DNA of 64,000 bases from Crassaminicella indica (GTDB taxonomy: Bacteria > Bacillota > Clostridia > Peptostreptococcales > Thermotaleaceae): the NCBI RefSeq assembly GCF_019203185.1, contig NZ_CP078093.1, positions 1,240,001-1,304,000 of the forward strand, written 5' to 3'. Shown one piece after another: positions 45,533 to 58,951 of the stretch. The position numbers and the translations under genes were made by a program. The notes under the pieces are model-generated. The model made no database searches, was not told where the DNA came from, and was given only the letters and a program-made list of their open reading frames with translations. The stretch's first letter is position 1, and each line of letters opens with the position of its first letter.

Positions 45533-46672
45533 ATGGTACAAACTATCATAAAATTTTTACAAAGTACCGGTTTTTATGGATTTAAAGACTATCCTTTAAA
45601 TATTGTTATGATTTTTATTGCATTTGTGCTTTTATATTTAGCAATCAAAAAAGGCTTTGAACCGTTACTATTAGTACCGATTGCATTTGGTATATTTTTA
45701 ACAAATTTGCCATATGCGAATATGATGCTGCCACATGGAGAACATGGTCAACCAGGAGGACTTTTATGGTATTTCTTCCAAGGAGATGAATTAGGAATAT
45801 TTCCACCAATTATCTTCATGGGTGTAGGAGCCATGACAGATTTTGGACCGCTTATTGCGAATCCAAGAGCTTTATTATTAGGAGCAGCAGCTCAATTTGG
45901 TATTTTTACTACGTTTATCGGTTCAATTTTGTGGGGGTTTACAGGACAACAAGCAGCATCTATTGGAATTATTGGAGGAGCAGATGGACCAACAGCAATC
46001 TTTTTAGCTTCGAGACTAGCTCCAGAATTATTAGGAGCAATTGCTGTTGCAGCTTATTCATACATGGCACTAGTGCCAATCATTCAACCACCGATCATGA
46101 AGCTTTTAACAACAAAAGAAGAGCGTATGATTAAAATGGATCAATTAAGACCCGTTTCTAAAACAGAAAAAATATTATTCCCTATTATAGTTACATTAGT
46201 AGTATCTTTAATGCTTCCACCAGCAGCAACATTAATAGGTATGTTAATGCTTGGAAACCTGTTTAAAGAGTCAGGAGTTACTGGTAGACTTGCAGATACT
46301 GCACAAAATGCGCTAATAAATATTATTACAATTCTATTAGGACTTTCAGTAGGAGCTACTGCTACAGCAGAGGCATTTTTAACAGCACAGACATTAAAGA
46401 TTATTTTCTTAGGTGTATTAGCTTTTGGAGTAGGTACAGCAGCAGGTGTGATATTAGCAAAGATTATGAACAAGCTTTCAGGTGGAAAAATAAATCCACT
46501 TATTGGTTCAGCTGGTGTTTCAGCAGTTCCAATGGCAGCTAGGGTTTCACAAGTAGTTGGACAGAAAGAAAATCCTTCAAACTTCTTATTGATGCATGCT
46601 ATGGGTCCTAACGTTGCAGGTGTTATTGGTTCGGCAGTTGCAGCAGGAGTTATGCTTTCATTGTTTGGGTAA
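45533..46672 (+). CDS. mmdB: Sodium-translocating decarboxylase beta subunit
   Basis: Polytopic subunit (379 residues, about ten TM segments) that decarboxylates carboxybiotin and pumps Na+ outward. The essential Asp lies in [13 protein letters not shown] (near residue 148), and the second pump region in [13 protein letters not shown] and [15 protein letters not shown]. OadB, MmdB and GcdB are close homologues; the CoA genes upstream argue for methylmalonyl-CoA. A ribosome site AAGGAGATG precedes the ATG and a strong terminator follows, closing the gene series. Confidence 0.94.
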   Translation: MVQTIIKFLQSTGFYGFKDYPLNIVMIFIAFVLLYLAIKKGFEPLLLVPIAFGIFLTNLPYANMMLPHGEHGQPGGLLWYFFQGDELGIFPPIIFMGVGAMTDFGPLIANPRALLLGAAAQFGIFTTFIGSILWGFTGQQAASIGIIGGADGPTAIFLASRLAPELLGAIAVAAYSYMALVPIIQPPIMKLLTTKEERMIKMDQLRPVSKTEKILFPIIVTLVVSLMLPPAATLIGMLMLGNLFKESGVTGRLADTAQNALINIITILLGLSVGATATAEAFLTAQTLKIIFLGVLAFGVGTAAGVILAKIMNKLSGGKINPLIGSAGVSAVPMAARVSQVVGQKENPSNFLLMHAMGPNVAGVIGSAVAAGVMLSLFG

Positions 46673-46677
46673 TATAT

Positions 46678-46714
46678 AAACAGGCAGATTTTTATTTGCC
46701 TGTTTATTTTTTTA
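46678..46714 (+). terminator. Terminator closing the propionate gene series
   Basis: AAACAGGCA and TGCCTGTTT arms around a T-rich loop, followed by ATTTTTTT. Confidence 0.88.
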
Positions 46715-46802
46715 GGAGTGTATTTTCAAATATGCTTCTGCTTTTTATAGTATAATATTTTTATTAAAACGTAAGGAGTAAGGATGAAGGGGATGTGGAT
46801 GG

Positions 46803-47792
46803 ATGAAAAAAAATATTTTAGAAGCCCTAAAGAAGAACAAAGATGCTTTTATTTCAGGAGAGGAGTTAAGTAAGAAAATAGGAGTAACAAGAACAGCTGT
46901 ATGGAAGCATATAAAACAATTAAAAGAAGAAGGATATGAGATAGAATCTGTTTCAAGAAAAGGATATCGACTGACTAAAGAGCCAGATACATTAGATGCA
47001 GATGTTCTTGAAATAGAATTAGCAAGTAAAAATATTGGTAGTAAAATTTATCATTTTGAATCTATTGATTCTACAAATAATATGGCAAAAAAAATGGCAT
47101 CAGAAGGTGCTGCTGAGGGTACTATAATTATTGCTGAGGAGCAGACTGGTGGAAGAGGAAGACTGGGAAGAACATGGGTATCGCCTAAGGGGACAGGTAT
47201 TTGGATGTCTATTATTTTAAGGCCTAATATAGCACCTACGGAAGCTGCAAAAATCACACAAATCACAGCAGCTGCTGTTGCGAGTGGTTTAAGGAAGATT
47301 ATTGGGGAGGATGTGGGGATAAAATGGCCAAATGATATTATTATCCACAGGAAAAAAGTATGTGGAATTCTCACAGAGCTGAGTGCTGAATTGAATTCAG
47401 TAAACTATATAGTTGTAGGAATCGGTATTAATGTGAATATGGATACGAAAGACTTTCCAGAAGAAGTTAGGCGTATTGCAACATCTATTAAGGCTTGTGT
47501 TGGAAGGACTGTTTCGAGAAAAAATATTGTAAAGGAAATACTTCATAGCTTTGAAGAATTGTATTCAGATTTTACATACAATAAAAATATAAAAAAGAGC
47601 ATTGAAATTTGCAAAAAATATTCTGTTACTTTAGGAAAAGAAGTTAAAATTAAAAATAAGGAAAAAGAAGTTGTAGCAAAGGCTATTGACTTAACAGAAG
47701 ATGGACAACTCCTTATAAAAAATCAGTCGGGAGTTATCGAGAAGGTTTTTTCAGGGGAAGTCTCTGTCAGGGGGATTGTAGATTATGTATAG
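46803..47792 (+). CDS. birA: Biotin protein ligase/biotin operon repressor BirA
   Basis: 329 residues. N-terminal winged helix (about 1-62; ISGEELSKKIGVTRTAVWKH) and ligase domain with the biotinyl-AMP loop TGGRGRLGRTW (near residue 117), KWPNDIII and VGIGINVN. It attaches biotin to the Lys of the carrier subunit and, when idle and charged, represses biotin genes. It sits directly after the biotin-dependent pump genes but behind a terminator. Confidence 0.95.
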   Translation: MKKNILEALKKNKDAFISGEELSKKIGVTRTAVWKHIKQLKEEGYEIESVSRKGYRLTKEPDTLDADVLEIELASKNIGSKIYHFESIDSTNNMAKKMASEGAAEGTIIIAEEQTGGRGRLGRTWVSPKGTGIWMSIILRPNIAPTEAAKITQITAAAVASGLRKIIGEDVGIKWPNDIIIHRKKVCGILTELSAELNSVNYIVVGIGINVNMDTKDFPEEVRRIATSIKACVGRTVSRKNIVKEILHSFEELYSDFTYNKNIKKSIEICKKYSVTLGKEVKIKNKEKEVVAKAIDLTEDGQLLIKNQSGVIEKVFSGEVSVRGIVDYV

Positions 47793-47920
47793 AAAAATTG
47801 TTAATAGGAAATAATGCATGAATCAAAGGTTAATTTTTTATTGCAAAAGAATTGAGCAGATGATAACATATAGAAAGAAAATTACATATAAAGAACAAGT
47901 GAGAAAGGTTGAGCGAAGAT

Positions 47921-48691
47921 ATGTTATTAGCGTTTGATGTCGGGAATACAAATATTGTTTTAGGAGCTTATAAAGGAAAAGAATTATTGCATTTTTGGAG
48001 ATTTGCAACAGATAAATCTAAGAGTTCGGATGAATATGGTATGCTCATCAATCAATTATTTCAATATGAAGGATTAAGTCTTAAGGATGTAAAGGATGTA
48101 ATTATTTCATCAGTTGTACCGCCAATTATGTATACACTCGAACATACAGCATTAAAATATTGTAATAAAAAAGCTATTGTAATAGGACCTGGCATCAAAA
48201 CAGGAATGAATATAAAATATGATAATCCAAAGCAAGTTGGAGCAGATAGAATTGTCAATGCTGTTGCAGCATATGAAAAGTATGGTGGTCCTTTAGTTAT
48301 TGTTGATTTTGGAACTGCCACTACATTTTGTGCTATTTCAAAGAAGGGAGAATATTTGGGAGGCACAATTGCTCCGGGAATAAAAATATCTAGTGAAGCA
48401 TTGTTTCAGCATGCAGCTAAATTACCTAGAGTAGAGCTTGTAAAGCCCGGAAAAGTCATCTGCAAAAATACAGTAAGCAGTATGCAGTCGGGAATAGTTT
48501 ATGGATATGTGGGATTAGTGGACTATATTGTGTGTAGAATGAAAGAAGAATTAGGAGATTCTCATACAAAGGTGATTGCTACAGGAGGACTTGCAAGTCT
48601 TATAATGAGTGAATCTAAGATGATTGATGCAATAGATAAAATGCTTACCCTTGATGGACTTAGAATTATTTATGAGAGAAATAAAAGGTAA
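47921..48691 (+). CDS. coaX: Type III pantothenate kinase
   Basis: Phosphorylates pantothenate, the first step to CoA; type III enzymes are not feedback-inhibited by Co[29 protein letters not shown] and [12 protein letters not shown] are the ASKHA motifs. ATG 47921 was chosen because it gives the family N-terminus with AAAGG upstream; TTG 47909 is too close to that site. 256 residues, normal. In Bacillus coaX follows ftsH; here about 19 kb separates them. Confidence 0.94.
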   Translation: MLLAFDVGNTNIVLGAYKGKELLHFWRFATDKSKSSDEYGMLINQLFQYEGLSLKDVKDVIISSVVPPIMYTLEHTALKYCNKKAIVIGPGIKTGMNIKYDNPKQVGADRIVNAVAAYEKYGGPLVIVDFGTATTFCAISKKGEYLGGTIAPGIKISSEALFQHAAKLPRVELVKPGKVICKNTVSSMQSGIVYGYVGLVDYIVCRMKEELGDSHTKVIATGGLASLIMSESKMIDAIDKMLTLDGLRIIYERNKR

Positions 48692-48693
48692 TC

Positions 48694-48738
48694 AATTAGG
48701 GTCATTTTTTAGAATTGTTTCTAAGAATGACCCTAATT
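48694..48738. terminator. Long hairpin after coaX
   Basis: AATTAGGGTCATT and AATGACCCTAATT are perfect 13-bp arms; the loop itself can pair (TTTAGA/TCTAAG). No clean T tract follows. Confidence 0.65.
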
Positions 48739-48751
48739 ATACTATTGTTTA

Positions 48752-48885
48752 TATAGGTAAACAACTTCAAAACGAAATATAAAGAACAGTTCATGCCAGA
48801 TAACTTTTGAAAAAACAAAAGTTATCGAAGTCATTCACTTATCTTTATATATTTCTTTTTTTATGTTGATGATATATATATATAT
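48752..48885. repeat. Internally deleted copy of the foldback repeat (~134 bp)
   Basis: Left end TATAGGTAAACAACTTC and left arm as in the full copies, joined at AAAACAAAA directly to the right arm GTTATCGAAGTCATTC. About 105 bp of the centre are missing. The right terminus has decayed into a TA run. Confidence 0.85.
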
Positions 48886-48905
48886 AAAGAGTAGGTGGTA
48901 GCAAA

Positions 48906-49883
48906 ATGAAAATTGGAAATGTAGAATTAGCAAATAATGTATTTTTAGGACCGATGGCAGGAGTGACAGATCTGACTTTTAGATTATTGTGCAAGGAACA
49001 AGGAGTAGGTTTAGTCTATACAGAAATGGTAAGCTGTAAAGGATTGTACTATAATGATCAAAAAACAGTAAAGCTTCTACAGATAGATGAAAAAGAAAAA
49101 CCAGTAGCTCTACAAGTTTTTGGCAGTGAACCAGAGGTTATGGCAAAAGCAGCAGAAAAATTAAATGATCATGAAAATGCTATATTAGATATTAATATGG
49201 GATGTCCTACACCTAAAATAGTCAAAAATGGAGATGGTTCAGCACTTATGAAAAATCCTAAATTAGCTGGAAGGATCATAAAAGCTGTAGTAAATGCAAC
49301 AGATAAGCCTGTAACAGTAAAGATTAGAAAAGGCTGGGATGAATCCTCTATAAATGCAGTAGAGATTGCCAAAATTGCAGAGGAAAATGGTGCAAAAGCT
49401 GTTGCTGTTCATGGGAGAACAAGAGAACAATTTTATACAGGAAAAGCTGATTGGCATATTATAAAAGAGGTAAAGGAAGCTATATCGATTCCTGTTATTG
49501 GAAATGGAGATATTTTTACTGTAGAAGATGCAATAAAAATGAAAGAAATTACAAATTGTGATGCAGTTATGATTGCAAGGGGAGCTCAAGGAAATCCATG
49601 GATATTTAAACAAGTAGCACATTATATGAAAACGGGAGAGATACTTCCTAAACCTACTGTAGAAGAAAAAATACAAATGGCATTAAAACACTTAGAAATG
49701 CTTATTGAAAATAAAGGAGAATATATTGCTGTTAGAGAGATTAGAAAGCATATAGCATGGTATCTAAAAGGAATAAGAAATTCTGCTAAAATTCGAGGGA
49801 ATATAAATACTCTACAAACAAAAAAAGAAATAGTGAAGAATCTAATGGATTTTTCAAAAAATTTCCAAAAGGAACACAGCTAA
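48906..49883 (+). CDS. dusB: tRNA-dihydrouridine synthase (DusB family)
   Basis: FMN enzyme reducing specific uridines of t[15 protein letters not shown] near residue 17, catalytic Cys in [16 protein letters not shown] (near 99), [15 protein letters not shown] and [11 protein letters not shown] are the family signature. 325 residues, normal. AGGTGG precedes the ATG, which lies only about 20 bp from the decayed end of a repeat copy. Confidence 0.94.
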   Translation: MKIGNVELANNVFLGPMAGVTDLTFRLLCKEQGVGLVYTEMVSCKGLYYNDQKTVKLLQIDEKEKPVALQVFGSEPEVMAKAAEKLNDHENAILDINMGCPTPKIVKNGDGSALMKNPKLAGRIIKAVVNATDKPVTVKIRKGWDESSINAVEIAKIAEENGAKAVAVHGRTREQFYTGKADWHIIKEVKEAISIPVIGNGDIFTVEDAIKMKEITNCDAVMIARGAQGNPWIFKQVAHYMKTGEILPKPTVEEKIQMALKHLEMLIENKGEYIAVREIRKHIAWYLKGIRNSAKIRGNINTLQTKKEIVKNLMDFSKNFQKEHS

Positions 49884-49898
49884 TCTTTGTAGTAAAGC

Positions 49899-49927
49899 TT
49901 GACAATGTATACCATGTACATTATAAT
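49899..49927 (+). promoter_or_regulatory. Consensus sigma-A promoter with an inverted repeat in its spacer
   Basis: TTGACA and TATAAT are both perfect with a 17-bp spacer. The spacer holds AATGTA-N7-TACATT (49904-49922 with flanks), a perfect 6-bp inverted repeat, well placed for a repressor. It lies about 200 bp upstream of greA. Confidence 0.75.
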
Positions 49928-49986
49928 ATTTCGCATATGGTAGAAAAATGAATAAAAAATTTTGAAAATTCATCGTGTGTTATAAA

Positions 49987-50008
49987 AAGCACTGTATTAA
50001 CAGTGCTT
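49987..50008. other. Hairpin in the greA leader
   Basis: AAGCACTGT and ACAGTGCTT are perfect 9-bp arms around ATTA, about 55 nt after the expected transcription start. No T tract follows. Confidence 0.5.
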
Positions 50009-50131
50009 ATTGTAGTACAATAGAAATGTTTTCCATTCGTTTTTAAGAATAAATTTATTTTGGGGACATATAATTATTAACAAATCTTTTTAAAGATTTT
50101 GTTCTAAATTGTGGAAAAGGAGAGGAAACCA

Positions 50132-50608
50132 ATGAGTGAGAAGGAGATTATATTAACTCGTGAAGGATTAAAGAAAATAGAGGATGAATTAGAGCATCTA
50201 AAAACAGTTAGAAGAAAAGAAGTAGCAGAGAGAATAAAAGAAGCAATTGCTTTTGGAGATATTAGTGAGAACTCAGAATATGATGAAGCAAAGAATGAAC
50301 AAGCTCAAGTAGAAGAGAGAATTGCAAAGCTTGAAATGATGCTGAGAAAAGCAAAAGTATTGGATGAAGCAGACATTTCTTTAGATACTGTAAATATTGG
50401 AACAACTGTAAAAGTAAAAGATTTAGAATTTGATGAAGAGATAGAATACACCATTGTAGGGTCAGCTGAAGCAGATCCGTATGAAGGCAAAATATCTAAT
50501 GAAGCTCCAGTAGGAAAAAGTTTATTAGGAAGTAAAGTTGGAGATATTGTAACTGTACAAGTGCCAGATGGTATTATTAAATATGAGATTTTAGAAATTA
50601 AAAGATAA
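50132..50608 (+). CDS. greA: Transcription elongation factor GreA
   Basis: 158 residues, the exact usual length. N-terminal antiparallel coiled coil (about 5-77; [33 protein letters not shown] with the acidic tip residues) and C-terminal FKBP-like domain ([19 protein letters not shown]). It stimulates RNA cleavage in backtracked RNA polymerase. ATG 50132 has AAGGAGAGG upstream; the earlier start at 50111 overlaps that site. lysS follows after 18 bp. Confidence 0.96.
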   Translation: MSEKEIILTREGLKKIEDELEHLKTVRRKEVAERIKEAIAFGDISENSEYDEAKNEQAQVEERIAKLEMMLRKAKVLDEADISLDTVNIGTTVKVKDLEFDEEIEYTIVGSAEADPYEGKISNEAPVGKSLLGSKVGDIVTVQVPDGIIKYEILEIKR

Positions 50609-50626
50609 TTTGGGGGTGTACAAAAG

Positions 50627-52102
50627 ATGAGTGAAGAAATGAATCTCAGTGAAGTACTTCAGGTGAGAAGGGATAAGCTTAAAAAGCTTAGAGAAATGGG
50701 AAGAGACCCATACAAGATAGAAAAATATGACCAAACACATTTTAGCCAAGATATAAAAGATGCTTTTGAAACAATGGAAGGAAATGAAGTTTCTATTGCA
50801 GGCAGAATTATGGCAAAGCGTACAATGGGGAAAGCTGCTTTTATTGATATACAAGACAAGCAGGGAAGAATGCAATCCTATGTTCGTAAAGATGCTATTG
50901 GTGAAGAAGAATATGATGTATTTGTTACATATGATATAGGAGATATTGTAGGAGTTAAAGGAACTGTTTTTAAAACAAAGCAAGGAGAAATATCTGTAAG
51001 AGCAACAGATGTAAAATTGCTTTCAAAATCACTAAAGCCACTTCCTGAAAAATGGCATGGATTAAAAGACAAGGAATTAAGATATAGACAAAGATATGTA
51101 GATTTGATTGTAAACCCAGAAGTGAAAAAGACTTTTATAGCTAGAACAAAGGCTATAAAAGCATTAAGAAAATACTTAGATGATCGTGATTTCTTAGAAG
51201 TAGAAACACCAATACTTGATTCGGTAGCGTCAGGGGCTAATGCAAGACCATTTATTACTCACCATAATACATTAGATATTGATATGTATATGAGAATTGC
51301 TACAGAACTACATCTTAAGAGATTGGTTGTAGGTGGTCTTGATCGTGTATATGAAATTGGAAGATTGTTTAGAAACGAAGGAATGTCTCCAAAGCATAAC
51401 CCAGAATTTACTACAATTGAATGGTATATGGCTTATGCTGATTATGAAGTAATGATGAAGATGTGTGAAGAAGTGGTTGCAGAAATGGCAATAGCAGCGT
51501 GCGGATCAACAAAGGTTACATTCCAGGGTCAAGAAATTGATTTTACACCTCCGTGGAGAAGAATAAGAATGGTAGATATGGTAACAGAAGAAACAGGTAT
51601 AAACTTTGAGGAAGTAGAAACAGATGAAGAAGCAAGAAAAATTGCAAAGGAAAAAGGAATAGAAGTAGAAAAAGAAATGACAAAGGGAGATATTATTAAT
51701 TTATTCTTTGAAGAATTCTGTGAAGAAAAAATAATACAACCTACATTTGTTACGCATCATCCAGTTGAGATTTCACCATTTGCTAAGAGAGATCCAGAAA
51801 ATCCTCGTTATACACATAGATTTGAAGCTTTTGCTAATACTTGGGAAATTGCAAATGCATTCTCAGAATTAAATGATCCACTAGATCAAAGAGAAAGATT
51901 TGAAGCTCAATTGAGAAAGAAAGAATTAGGAGACGATGAAACAGCTATGATGGATGAAGATTTTCTAAATGCTCTTGAGGTAGGTCTTCCTCCTACAGGA
52001 GGTATTGGAATCGGTATTGATAGACTGGTTATGCTTCTTACAGATTCCCCAACCATTAGAGATGTGATCTTCTTCCCAACAATGAAGCCAATTGAAAAAT
52101 AA
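50627..52102 (+). CDS. lysS: Lysyl-tRNA synthetase, class II
   Basis: 491 residues with an OB-fold anticodon domain (about 55-140; [21 protein letters not shown]) and a class II catalytic core: motif 2 in [18 protein letters not shown] and motif 3 in [17 protein letters not shown]. It charges tRNA-Lys. GGGGGTG precedes the ATG, and the gene is co-transcribed with greA, as in many Firmicutes. Ends at a terminator before the rRNA operon. Confidence 0.97.
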   Translation: MSEEMNLSEVLQVRRDKLKKLREMGRDPYKIEKYDQTHFSQDIKDAFETMEGNEVSIAGRIMAKRTMGKAAFIDIQDKQGRMQSYVRKDAIGEEEYDVFVTYDIGDIVGVKGTVFKTKQGEISVRATDVKLLSKSLKPLPEKWHGLKDKELRYRQRYVDLIVNPEVKKTFIARTKAIKALRKYLDDRDFLEVETPILDSVASGANARPFITHHNTLDIDMYMRIATELHLKRLVVGGLDRVYEIGRLFRNEGMSPKHNPEFTTIEWYMAYADYEVMMKMCEEVVAEMAIAACGSTKVTFQGQEIDFTPPWRRIRMVDMVTEETGINFEEVETDEEARKIAKEKGIEVEKEMTKGDIINLFFEEFCEEKIIQPTFVTHHPVEISPFAKRDPENPRYTHRFEAFANTWEIANAFSELNDPLDQRERFEAQLRKKELGDDETAMMDEDFLNALEVGLPPTGGIGIGIDRLVMLLTDSPTIRDVIFFPTMKPIEK

Positions 52103-52105
52103 AGC

Positions 52106-52139
52106 ATAGGGTATACTTTATGTATACCCTGTATTTTTT
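52106..52139 (+). terminator. Terminator after lysS
   Basis: AGGGTATAC and GTATACCCT arms around TTTAT, followed by GTATTTTTTA. Confidence 0.82.
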
Positions 52140-52186
52140 ATGTTATATGATTTATTTAGAAATGGTAATTTAATAATATTTATATA

Positions 52187-52424
52187 TATAGGGATCCAAC
52201 TTCAAAATGAAATATAAAGAACAGTTCATTCCAGATAACTTTTGAAAAAACAAAACTTCATTCCATGAAAAAATACTAAACCTTCAAAACTCACTTCGTT
52301 CAAACAATGAAGGTTCTTAACGTATTTTTCATGAAATTTCAGTAAGTTTTTTTACAAAAGTTATCGAAGTCATTCACTTATCTTTATATATTTCTTTTTT
52401 TATGTTGATGTTGTTTACCTATAT
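52187..52424. repeat. Complete foldback repeat (MITE-like), copy upstream of the rRNA operon
   Basis: 238 bp from TATAGGGATCCAACTTC to GTTGTTTACCTATA. The two halves are imperfect reverse complements over most of their length (for example AGATAACTTTTG near the left and CAAAAGTTATC near the right). Nested central stems are AACCTTCA/TGAAGGTT and ATGAAAAAATAC/GTATTTTTCAT. Nearly identical to the copies at 57707 and 58690. It carries no ORF; TA-rich flanks hide any target duplication. Confidence 0.88.
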
Positions 52425-52561
52425 ATATAAGGAAGTTACAAAAAAAATCAAATGAATAATATCTTTAAATAACTATATAAAAAATATATAGAAAAATAGA
52501 GAAAACAAGAATAATTTTTAGAAAATCACATATAATGATAAATGTGAATAAAAAAATGAAC

Positions 52562-52590
52562 TTGAAATGTACTTGTATTTATGATATAGT
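52562..52590 (+). promoter_or_regulatory. rRNA operon promoter P1
   Basis: TTGAAA, 17-bp spacer, TATAGT, about 200 bp upstream of mature 16S. Confidence 0.65.
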
Positions 52591-52667
52591 AAATATCGTC
52601 GCTGATGAGCAGAAGCTTTCAGCGAAGGAAATTTAAAAGGTTACCATAAAGTACCTTTAAAAAATAG

Positions 52668-52696
52668 TTGACATAATATATAATACGTGATAAACT
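52668..52696 (+). promoter_or_regulatory. rRNA operon promoter P2
   Basis: TTGACA with 17-bp spacer to TAAACT, forming a tandem pair with P1. A small hairpin (AAAGGT/ACCTTT) lies between them. Confidence 0.6.
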
Positions 52697-52730
52697 GATA
52701 TATGTCTTCTGATGATGAACCTTGAAAATT

Positions 52731-52742
52731 ATACAGTGTAAG
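52731..52742 (+). other. Left arm of the pre-16S processing stem
   Basis: ATACAGTGTAAG is perfectly complementary to CTTACACTGTAT at 54339-54350 beyond the 16S 3' end. Such stems are RNase III substrates in pre-rRNA. Confidence 0.75.
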
Positions 52743-52792
52743 AAATTAAGCCAGATACTCGTTATAAACGAGAAACGTTCAATTCGAATTCT

Positions 52793-54330
<1,538 letters not shown>

Positions 54331-54338
54331 AGGCTTAA

Positions 54339-54350
54339 CTTACACTGTAT
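54339..54350 (+). other. Right arm of the pre-16S processing stem
   Basis: CTTACACTGTAT pairs with 52731-52742. A second hairpin, TTTTGAAGG/CCTTCAAAA, follows before the tRNA gene. Confidence 0.75.
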
Positions 54351-54385
54351 AGTTTTGAAGGATCAAACCTTCAAAAGTTAATTAT

Positions 54386-54461
54386 GGGGACGTAGCTCAG
54401 CTGGGAGAGCACCTGCCTTGCACGCAGGGGGTCAGGGGTTCGATCCCCCTCGTCTCCACCA
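54386..54461 (+). tRNA. tRNA-Ala (TGC) in the 16S-23S spacer
   Basis: 76 nt with encoded CCA. Acceptor stem GGGGACG pairs with CGTCTCC, D-arm GCTCAGCTGGGAGAGC, anticodon loop CTTGCAC with anticodon TGC, T-arm GGGGTTCGATCCCC. Ala is a common spacer tRNA; no tRNA-Ile accompanies it here. Confidence 0.97.
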
Positions 54462-54480
54462 TGTGTACTTTGAAAACTGA

Positions 54481-54491
54481 ACAATGCATAT
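54481..54491 (+). other. Left arm of the pre-23S processing stem
   Basis: ACAATGCATAT is perfectly complementary to ATATGCATTGT at 57434-57444 after the 23S gene. Confidence 0.75.
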
Positions 54492-54508
54492 AAAATACAA
54501 TTTTTACT

Positions 54509-57430
<2,922 letters not shown>

Positions 57431-57532
57431 AAAATATGCATTGTTTAGTTTTGAAGGTATAAGTGTTAATGAAAAGCAGTATATGATAGATTTTAGTAAT
57501 CTGTTTAAAGTTTATATTTAGCAAAGAAATTA

Positions 57533-57649
57533 TCTAGTGACTATAGCGAAGGAGTTACACCTGTTCCCATGCCGAACACAGAAGTTAAGCCCTTCAGCGC
57601 CGATGGTACTTAGGTGGAGACGCCTTGGGAGAGTAGGTCGTTGCTAGAT
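57533..57649 (+). rRNA. rrf: 5S ribosomal RNA
   Basis: About 117 nt. TCTAGTGACTATAGCGAAGG pairs at its 5' end with the 3' GTTGCTAGA; CCCATGCCGAACACAGAAG is the conserved core. A T-rich tail right after the stem probably serves as the operon terminator. Confidence 0.95.
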
Positions 57650-57706
57650 AATTTTTTTTATTTAAAAAAGAAATTACCCTTTATATTTTGTTTTGAAGTT
57701 TTTTTC

Positions 57707-57945
57707 TATAGGTAAACAATTTCAAAATGAAATATAAAGAACAGTTCATTCCAGATAACTTTTGAAAAAACAAAACTTCATTCCATGAAAAAAAACTAAA
57801 CCTTCAAAACTCACTTCGTTCAAACAATGAAGGTTCTTAACGTATTTTTCATGTAATTTCAGTAAGTTTTTTTACAAAAGTTATCGAAGTCATTCACTTA
57901 TCTTTATATATTTCTTTTTTAATGTTGATGTTGTTTATCTGTATA
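57707..57945. repeat. Complete foldback repeat (MITE-like), copy downstream of the rRNA operon
   Basis: 239 bp from TATAGGTAAACAATTTC to TTGTTTATCTGTATA. Nearly identical to 52187-52424, in the same orientation, and fills most of the 407-bp spacer after 5S. No ORF. Confidence 0.88.
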
Positions 57946-58056
57946 TTATAAGTCTAAAATAATATGTTGAATCATATATATAAATGGATATGGAAAGAAA
58001 ACTTTTAATGTTATGATAGATTTGTTTATAATTAGATGAAAATAAGGGGGGATTTG

Positions 58057-58563
58057 ATGAGTGTTCAAGCACTTTTTAAAAAAGGACTTTCCTTTATGGA
58101 GTTTGTAAATAAAGATAAAGATACTTATAAAGAAAGAACTTTAGAAGTATATAATAGCATTGAGTTAGATGAAGCTTTGCAAGCGGATATTAAAAAAATT
58201 AATCATCTAGTAAATGTTTTGGTATTTGCTGAAATATGGTGTCCTGATTGTATGATTAATGTACCAGCTCTTCAAAAAATGGCAGAGTTAAACTCAAATT
58301 TTGTAATTTCTATTGTATCTAGAGAAGGTAATGAAGCTTTTATGGACAACTATAAAGTGAATGGTAAAACTAAAATACCCACCTTTATCATTATGGACAA
58401 AGATTTTAATACGTTAGGCACTTTTATAGAGCAACCCCAAATTTTAAAGGATATTGAGGAAAAAGGAAAGCAAGTGGAAGTAATTGTAGCAAAAAGAAAA
58501 TATAAAAAAGGAGAGTATATTGTAGAGACAATAAAAGAAATATTAAATATGCTGAGAAAATAG
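58057..58563 (+). CDS. Thioredoxin-fold protein
   Basis: 168 residues with a thioredoxin-like core (about 45-150) and the redox motif WCPDC near residue 66, plus the cis-Pro segment KIPTFIIMD. No signal peptide, so probably cytoplasmic. ATG 58057 has GGGGGG upstream. Related proteins are annotated simply as thioredoxin family. It stands alone between two complete copies of the foldback repeat. It precedes the ribonucleotide reductase gene, so supplying electrons to it is possible but unproven. Confidence 0.85.
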   Translation: MSVQALFKKGLSFMEFVNKDKDTYKERTLEVYNSIELDEALQADIKKINHLVNVLVFAEIWCPDCMINVPALQKMAELNSNFVISIVSREGNEAFMDNYKVNGKTKIPTFIIMDKDFNTLGTFIEQPQILKDIEEKGKQVEVIVAKRKYKKGEYIVETIKEILNMLRK

Positions 58564-58590
58564 ATGGCAAATAACCATCTTTTTTTTTGA
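58562..58590 (+). terminator. Terminator after the thioredoxin-fold gene
   Basis: AGATGG and CCATCT arms around CAAATAA, followed by nine T residues. Confidence 0.85.
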
Positions 58591-58689
58591 CAATAAAACC
58601 TTCAGGTGCTACAATATATAGTGCACATTGAAACTTAATATACCAAATGATGTTATTTAAGATATATTTATACAATATCTAGTACATAT

Positions 58690-58926
58690 TATAGATAAAC
58701 AAATTTAAAATGAAATATAAAGAACAGTCCATTCCAGATAACTTTTGAAAAAACAAAATTTCATTCCATGAAAAAAAACTAAACCTTCAAAACTCACTTC
58801 GTTCAAACAATGAAGGTTCTTAACGTATTTTTCATGAAATTTCAGTAAGTTTTTTTGCAAAAGCTATCAAAGTCATTCACTTATCTTTATATATTTATTT
58901 TTTAATGTTGATATTGTTTATCTATA
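58690..58926. repeat. Complete foldback repeat (MITE-like), copy upstream of nrdJ
   Basis: 237 bp from TATAGATAAACAAATTT to TTGTTTATCTATA, same orientation as the other complete copies. It ends 26 bp before the nrdJ start codon, so it lies in or at the 5' leader of that gene. Confidence 0.88.
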
Positions 58927-58951
58927 TTAATGATTTTGAGAGGAGTATTTT

